Assembly (NCBI RefSeq): GCF_004379255.2
Contig: NC_056035.1
Span: forward strand, 37,514,773-37,578,772
Direction of reading: 5' to 3'
Source of the DNA: Salvia splendens
Taxonomy: Eukaryota > Streptophyta > Magnoliopsida > Lamiales > Lamiaceae
DNA length: 64,000 nt
The position numbers were made by a program, and so were the translations under genes. Shown here piece by piece: positions 58,480 to 64,000 of this stretch. Positions within the stretch are counted from its first letter, which is position 1; each line of letters starts with the position of its first letter. The notes under the pieces were generated by a model that was given only the letters and a program-made list of their open reading frames with translations, was not told the origin of the DNA and ran no database searches.

Positions 58480-60811
58480 TTATATAATAAGAGCTGAAAA
58501 GGTTCCTAATTTATATTTGTAATTAATTTTGAATCACATACCATAAATTTTGCTTTTAAAAAGGCGTTGAATTGTGAAAATATCCTTATTGGTATTGGAA
58601 TGTCTTTTTCAGTGAAGTTATGGTGAGACAATTTCTACACACAAGTTGCTTTTGCAATTATTATCATTTGATGTATAGGGTTGCATATGTCCAGGAACAG
58701 TAGTCTCTAGAGGAAATACGACTTTTCAAAATATTGGTTTATTCAAATATATGTAGATAATTACAAGGTTTTTATGGTTTCTATTTTCCACACTTGGCTT
58801 CTGAATTCAGGAAAGTGAGACATTTGCAATTATTAACATCACGAAATGCCAACCATACAATTAACTCTGGTTTCAATTTTATATCTTAAGGTTTGACATA
58901 GAGATCAGAGAGTATTATTTCCACCTCAATAAAACGATTCTTGTAATTAAATAGAAAAGAAAAAACTTAACCGTTTCTTTTTTATTCTTTTCCTTTTTAT
59001 GGTTGTGAATCTTCAAAACATTGTTGAGTCTTTTATGATTAGTTATAGAATTTGAAGTCTAATTTATCATTTCGTGCTCACTTAAATGAAGAATTTCTTG
59101 AACGTCACTTGACGTAATTAATACTCTCTCGGTCCTCTAGAAATATGCCACTTGAGATTGACATGGATTTTAATGTGTAATTGATAAAATAAGAAAAAAT
59201 GACAAAAAGTTGAAATTGTATAGTAATGAGACCCATAAATGATAAAGTAAAATAGAAAAAGAAAAAGGTTACAGTAAGTGGATATGAACTATTTCTATGA
59301 GATGAGAAAAAAAATAAATATGACCTATTTCTTTGGGACGAAGTATATAGTACTAAAATTGAAATTGATAATGAAAAGTAATATAAGCACGCCACAACAA
59401 TAAAGTCTGAAGCTTTAATTGGAAACACGTCACAATTGTTGAAATGTTCTTAGGTTAAAGGAAATTAAGCCAAATTAGTCAACTAATTCATAATCTTGAG
59501 TACTCTTTAGTCTTTATTTGTTAGTATGATGGCTACAACTACCTAACCCTCACTTTGATAAACAATAAGTTAGCTGATATGATCACATTCTTAATTAATT
59601 TGATCACTTTATTAATTTATTAACTAATTCATGATGGCTTCTGCCACCTACCAATCTTTATCATTGAAAGAGAAAACAATTTTATTGCAATAGCTAAAAA
59701 ATTAGATGGGTAAATAGGAAATGGTTAATATAAATAAAAGTTATCTGTATCTTCTGTTTTTGTATGATGACGTTTGTCAAGAGAAGAAAGCGTCATAATT
59801 GATTTAAATGAACAATTACATATATATGGACATGATTAGGTAGAATCGTAGCAACCAACATTCACTTGCGTAGTATGTGTATGTACGTATCAATCAAGAC
59901 AGTCGTAACGATTTTCATCAAATTAAGGCATTATTACTATTATTTTATTACTACTAAAATGCATTATTACAAACTACTATTACTAGATACATTATTGTAG
60001 ATTATATACAGTGAATTATGATAAAAATCGAACCACATCTTATTTGCAAAACATAAAATCATAGTAATTTTTAGATAAAATGAAGGTCATTTTAGAAAAT
60101 TCGGATTTTGAAAATACGGGTATCATTTTAAGATATTTTAGATAATTGTTTCTAAACTGAACTAAAAACGAACTAAAAATGACATTCGTGTTATCTAAAA
60201 ATGACATTCGTGTTTGAGTTTTGTATTCTACAATCAAATTGAATTCTACATATAAATTCATCTTTGGTTGACCATCTAGACATACAAGGATCATTGATCA
60301 TATTGAGATTTACATACTACGATTAGGAGATTTTTCTATTTGGTCTTCTACTTATATTAATAGTATATAAATAATATTTTCATATTAATCTTCGATTTTT
60401 CGTTTTTACCATAATCATGAGCTCAACGAGGCTAATCAAAGATCCCTAAAATTTTAGAACATCTTCAAATAAATCAATTCAAAGTTTCTTCTCACAAATT
60501 GTGTAGATCATTAAAAACCAATTAGATCATTTTGCTATTTGGCCAAACATGTTTTGGCACATATATGTGGCAAGTCATGTAAGCATACACGCACTTTAAG
60601 AAGAAATATTGATTTTAATTAATTTTACAAATTAGACAAATTACAAAACTAATTAAAATCATTCCATTTCGTAAAGCATTATTCAGTAGACCATGATTTA
60701 AAAAAAAAGATATTGGCAAAGCCACAAACCTCGAACACTAATAATAGGAGGAGCATCACACATGATACATATTAGTGTAGCACACATTATTGCCTTAGAA
60801 ATTAAATTTGG
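58480..60811. other. AT-rich intergenic DNA with one older MITE
   Basis: Positions 59124-59343 are a MITE (left CTCTCTCGGTCCTCTAGAAA, right TATTTCTTTGGGACGAAG, TA flanks) with related copies at 51508-51735 and 11256-11465. No gene. The 3' UTR of the CER2-like gene would lie just left of 60812. Confidence 0.5.
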
Positions 60812-61669
60812 TCATGCAATAAGCCCTTCCCTTTTCAACTCCGCTTCAAGTCCTACTATCTCCTCCTCCGGCAAGATCGCCACCACCGCCCTCCCTCCGC
60901 CCTCGTTTGGTCCCGGAAGCACCAACACCGCCCCCTCATCGCCCACTCCATCAACCCGGTAGCTAACACGGACCGGCTTTTGCCCCCTATACTCAAAATC
61001 ATAAAATTTGGCTTCTTCAAGGTTCACAAATGTCAAATTGGCCCCATAAACCACATAATCAACCACTCCATTTTCTCTCTCCATAGCCTCATCAATTTTA
61101 TCTCTTATATCAAAGGCCTCCTCTCTCATCAATTTAGCTAAAACTCTAGGCTCAGCATCCACTATGGGGAAATCAGCCTTCACCACACTCACAACTTGTG
61201 TGTTACCCAACATGCCATAAACCTTGTTCTCCTTTTCACTTTTCTTGCATATTGTCACAACATTGGGCTCCATTTCTTGGCCCCTAATTTTGGCAATGCA
61301 TTTCCAAGTGATAGCTGAGATGGCCTCAAATGGGCCACATTTAGGGCCCACTTTTGATTGGTGATGGGCCAATTGTGTTGGGGTGACATCAAAATGGAAC
61401 GGCTCTAATTTGAATTTTGTGGGTGTCACCCAATTATCTCCAACCGGTTCGACCCGTTTGACCACGATCGGATCATCCATGACTTTTGGCGGGTCGTTGG
61501 AGATCAATGATTTTGTGAGAGATTGGGCCAACTCGAATGGAGGGCCCAGATCTTGTCCAGCAACAAGGCGGCCCAACATGTTTAGAAACTCTGCGGCGGA
61601 GAATGCGTCGCCTAGAACATGGGCCCAGCTTAAGCCCATTGAAGTTCCGCCGCATTTAAATTTGGTTAA
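60812..61669 (-). CDS. CER2-like BAHD-family protein, second exon only (partial)
   Basis: The exon begins after an acceptor (TATTTTGCAG|TTAACC) at the usual BAHD intron position and ends at a TGA at 60812, giving 285 residues. It carries GLSWAHVLGDAFSAAEFLNM, an HxxxD-type motif (HVLGD) in the context seen in CER2/CER26/Glossy2 proteins. These proteins work with the fatty-acid elongase condensing enzyme at the ER to make very-long-chain wax precursors, and most do not need acyltransferase activity. The DFGWG motif of catalytic BAHDs is absent; the region reads YDFEYRGQKPVRVSY, as in that subfamily. Exon 1 is not visible between 61670 and 64000, so it either lies beyond the edge behind an intron over 2.3 kb, or is lost. 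No stop or frameshift in the exon. Confidence 0.85.
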   Translation of the reverse strand, partial: LTKFKCGGTSMGLSWAHVLGDAFSAAEFLNMLGRLVAGQDLGPPFELAQSLTKSLISNDPPKVMDDPIVVKRVEPVGDNWVTPTKFKLEPFHFDVTPTQLAHHQSKVGPKCGPFEAISAITWKCIAKIRGQEMEPNVVTICKKSEKENKVYGMLGNTQVVSVVKADFPIVDAEPRVLAKLMREEAFDIRDKIDEAMERENGVVDYVVYGANLTFVNLEEAKFYDFEYRGQKPVRVSYRVDGVGDEGAVLVLPGPNEGGGRAVVAILPEEEIVGLEAELKREGLIA

Positions 61670-62574
61670 CTGCAAAATAATTTAAATATAATTGTAATAA
61701 GTAGTACTTCGTATATTTTAGTTACTCTGTACAAGTTAAAAAATGAATTAATAAGTTTGTAATAATGTTGTGTATTTTGAGGTAGACATGTCCATCGATT
61801 AAGTATTGGAATGGTGAATCACACACTTCAGTTAGTAAGACTACTCTTTGAAATAATTAATAGAAGCAGAATATATCAAGTTTTTTCGAATAACTTTAAG
61901 TGAATTATTATTGCAAAGGTAAAAAACAGAAAATAGAGACGGTTATACTTAGATGTCAGTATATTTGAGCTAATTTAAAAACATGTATGAAGTGCATTAA
62001 CAACTAAGATTGAATAATTGTGCACATAAATACAAATCATGAAAAAGCTATAAGTAGAAGAAAAAGAAATAAATGTTTCAAACTAAATTCAACAACTACT
62101 AATAAATGAAACCCTCTTTAGACGACTTGCTAGCTAGCTGTATAGTCTTAATTTAATTTATTGCCCATACCAACTAAACGGCCCCTTAAATAAATGAAAA
62201 TAAATAAACCTATTTACACGAGTATACTTTTACTTTTCTTTTAAAATCAATTCACCTACTTGCCTATATTCGTAGTTTAGAATAAGTAAACTATTTTCTT
62301 CAAAACAGATTTAAAATAAAATCATTATGATTATAAACCACATTAATAGTAATAAACAAAATAAAAATCGCCATAAAGTACATCAAAAAACATCTGAATA
62401 ATTAAATATTTACTGGTAATAAATATTCTGAAAAAAATAAAGTTCGAAATATATAATATAAAATCCGGGTAAAAATAATGGTGCCTAGAGAGTAGAGATT
62501 TGGCTGTCCTAATATTCTCGAATTAATTATGGGTACCTTATCTTATGTTTATAGAGAGTACATAAACAATTAAG
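61670..62574. other. Probable intron (or 5' flank) of the CER2-like gene
   Basis: Very AT-rich, no exon-1-like BAHD coding on the minus strand. Confidence 0.5.
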
Positions 62575-63252
62575 TAGGGATGTCAATCGGGCCAACCCTA
62601 TTCGGGTTGCGGGTCAATCGGGTGCGGATTAATCGGGTTGTGATTTTTCCGGGTTATAAAAGTTCAACCCTAACCCTAAAAGCTCGGGTTTCGGGCTAGC
62701 CCATCGGGTTAATCGGGTTGCTACCGATAAAATTAACATGCGATCAATCCAATAAATAATGGTGAAAATTAGTTATATTTATAAAATGTAAAATATTTAA
62801 TTATGATAAATTTGAAATATATGCTTAAACTCAAACATAAACATGATCAAATACTAATATTTGCAATTTATGCAAAACAAAACTTAAACATCAAGAAATA
62901 TTAAAGCATGTTTAGAAATTTAAATATATTTTTTTAGTGAAATTGAAGTTTCTAATTCATTTATTTATATATTTAATATATAAAATGAAAGTTATTTTTT
63001 TAGTAATCTATATTATAAAATAATCAATGAAGTGTCGAATTAGAGTCAAATAAATAGAACAATAGAAATTTTATCGGGTTTCCGGGCCAGCCCATCGGGT
63101 TTTCGGGTCTGGCCCTAACGGGTTGCAGGTTAATCGGGTGCGGGCTAATCGGTCTGTAATTTTATCGGGTTAGAAATTTTCAGCCCTAGCACTATAAATT
63201 TGGCAGACTATTCGGGCCAGCCCACGGGTTGCGGGCTAAATTGACATCCCTA
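62575..63252. mobile_element. hAT-type MITE (678 bp)
   Basis: Terminal inverted repeats TAGGGATGTCAATCGGGCC (left) and GGGCTAAATTGACATCCCTA (right), rich in CGGGTT/AACCCG subterminal copies. The 8-bp duplication is CAATTAAG (62567-62574) and CAATTATG (63253-63260), one mismatch. AT-rich core, no transposase. Confidence 0.93.
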
Positions 63253-64000
63253 CAATTATGTATATATATTTGCATTCTCGAATTAATTATGGTTAACTAA
63301 GTGACATTCTCGAATTAATTGGGTTTTTCTGGCAACACGTTTAAAAAAACTTTATAATAGTATTATATTACGAAAGCAAGATCATTCAAACATTTAAACT
63401 CAATGGTTTTGTTTTCCACCACATAATTCATCTCAATTAATAAACTCTAAAACTTAACAACCATAAAAACCGAGCTGCAAAGATTTTCATTGTCTCCCAA
63501 AAAAATAAAATAATATTGTAGAACATTATAAATGTACAAATACATGATTTCTTGATAATAAAATAATACTCCAAGGAATTTTAGTTTAGTTTGTTTTAGA
63601 TTCAAAGAACTTTAGTTTAGTTTCATACATACTCTATCCCCATTAAAAATTACAATACTCAAAACAATACTGATTAAAACAAGGTACTCAAACAATTATG
63701 ATTAAAACAAGGTACTATCAATGAGAACGAAGGCTGGCATTTCACATTCAAGTTTAAGGTTTTATCATATGATAATTTGGTCTTTAATAGTATATTGCCT
63801 GGAAATTTAATTTGGAAGCATCACTTCTTGACATCATGCACTAAAAGAAGTTTCATAGTCTTTGCCAGTTGTCACGGGGAAACATACTACTCCATGATCT
63901 TGTAGTCTAGTACTCCATATTTTTCGATTTTAAATAACTCTTTTCTTAGTATTTCCTAATACATTAGTGTCTCATTTTAAAAATTGAGAATATAATGACA
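63253..64000. other. AT-rich sequence to the window edge
   Basis: Contains a short direct repeat (GATTAAAACAAGGTACT at about 63671 and 63701). No exon recognised. Confidence 0.4.

Overview
The window is plant nuclear DNA. The evidence is spliceosomal introns with GT..AG borders, a chloroplast-targeted J-protein, plant BAHD acyltransferases, Stowaway, PIF/Harbinger and hAT miniature elements, and Copia and Gypsy LTR elements with plant-type primer sites. The AT-rich background and the anthocyanin/malonyl-type BAHD genes suit an asterid eudicot, perhaps Lamiales. That placement is inference. No rRNA gene, free-standing tRNA gene or CRISPR array was seen.

Layout. 1-6003: an internally deleted Gypsy-type LTR element on the minus strand with very long LTRs; its left LTR runs off the window. 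6004-9485: hAT-like DNA, a tRNA-derived SINE with a 16-bp target duplication, and a Stowaway MITE. 9486-24044: two tandem two-exon BAHD acyltransferase genes on the minus strand. The first carries a frameshift at its DFGWG-type motif. The second is split by a very young, full-length Copia element (17492-22851) with LTRs that look identical, a 5-bp target duplication and a 1600-codon open gag-pol. Between the two genes lies a patchwork of minisatellites and gene-like scraps (12590-16150). 24602-26071 is a solo Copia LTR with a perfect 5-bp duplication, followed by a Gypsy-like LTR remnant and a MITE cluster including a PIF/Harbinger-like element.

29715-35269 is the best intact gene: four coding exons for an 830-residue RNA-binding protein with a filamin-type repeat, CCCH finger, RRM and RS tail. 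39175-41298 is a subtilisin-like protease pseudogene. Its 5' end abuts a degenerate, 3'-truncated Copia element (41299-45262). 47497-51215 is a complete-looking 3.7-kb mariner-like transposon with Stowaway termini, a DD39D transposase gene broken by one frameshift, and an unexplained second ORF. 55785-57355 is an intact two-exon DNAJ20-type chloroplast co-chaperone gene. 60812-61669 is the second exon of a CER2-like BAHD gene whose first exon is not in view. A 678-bp hAT MITE lies upstream of it.

The host genes do not form one pathway. The two paralogous BAHD genes are a local tandem pair, and both copies here are damaged. The rest of the window records successive transposon insertion, including a mariner whose termini match at least six small Stowaway elements around it.
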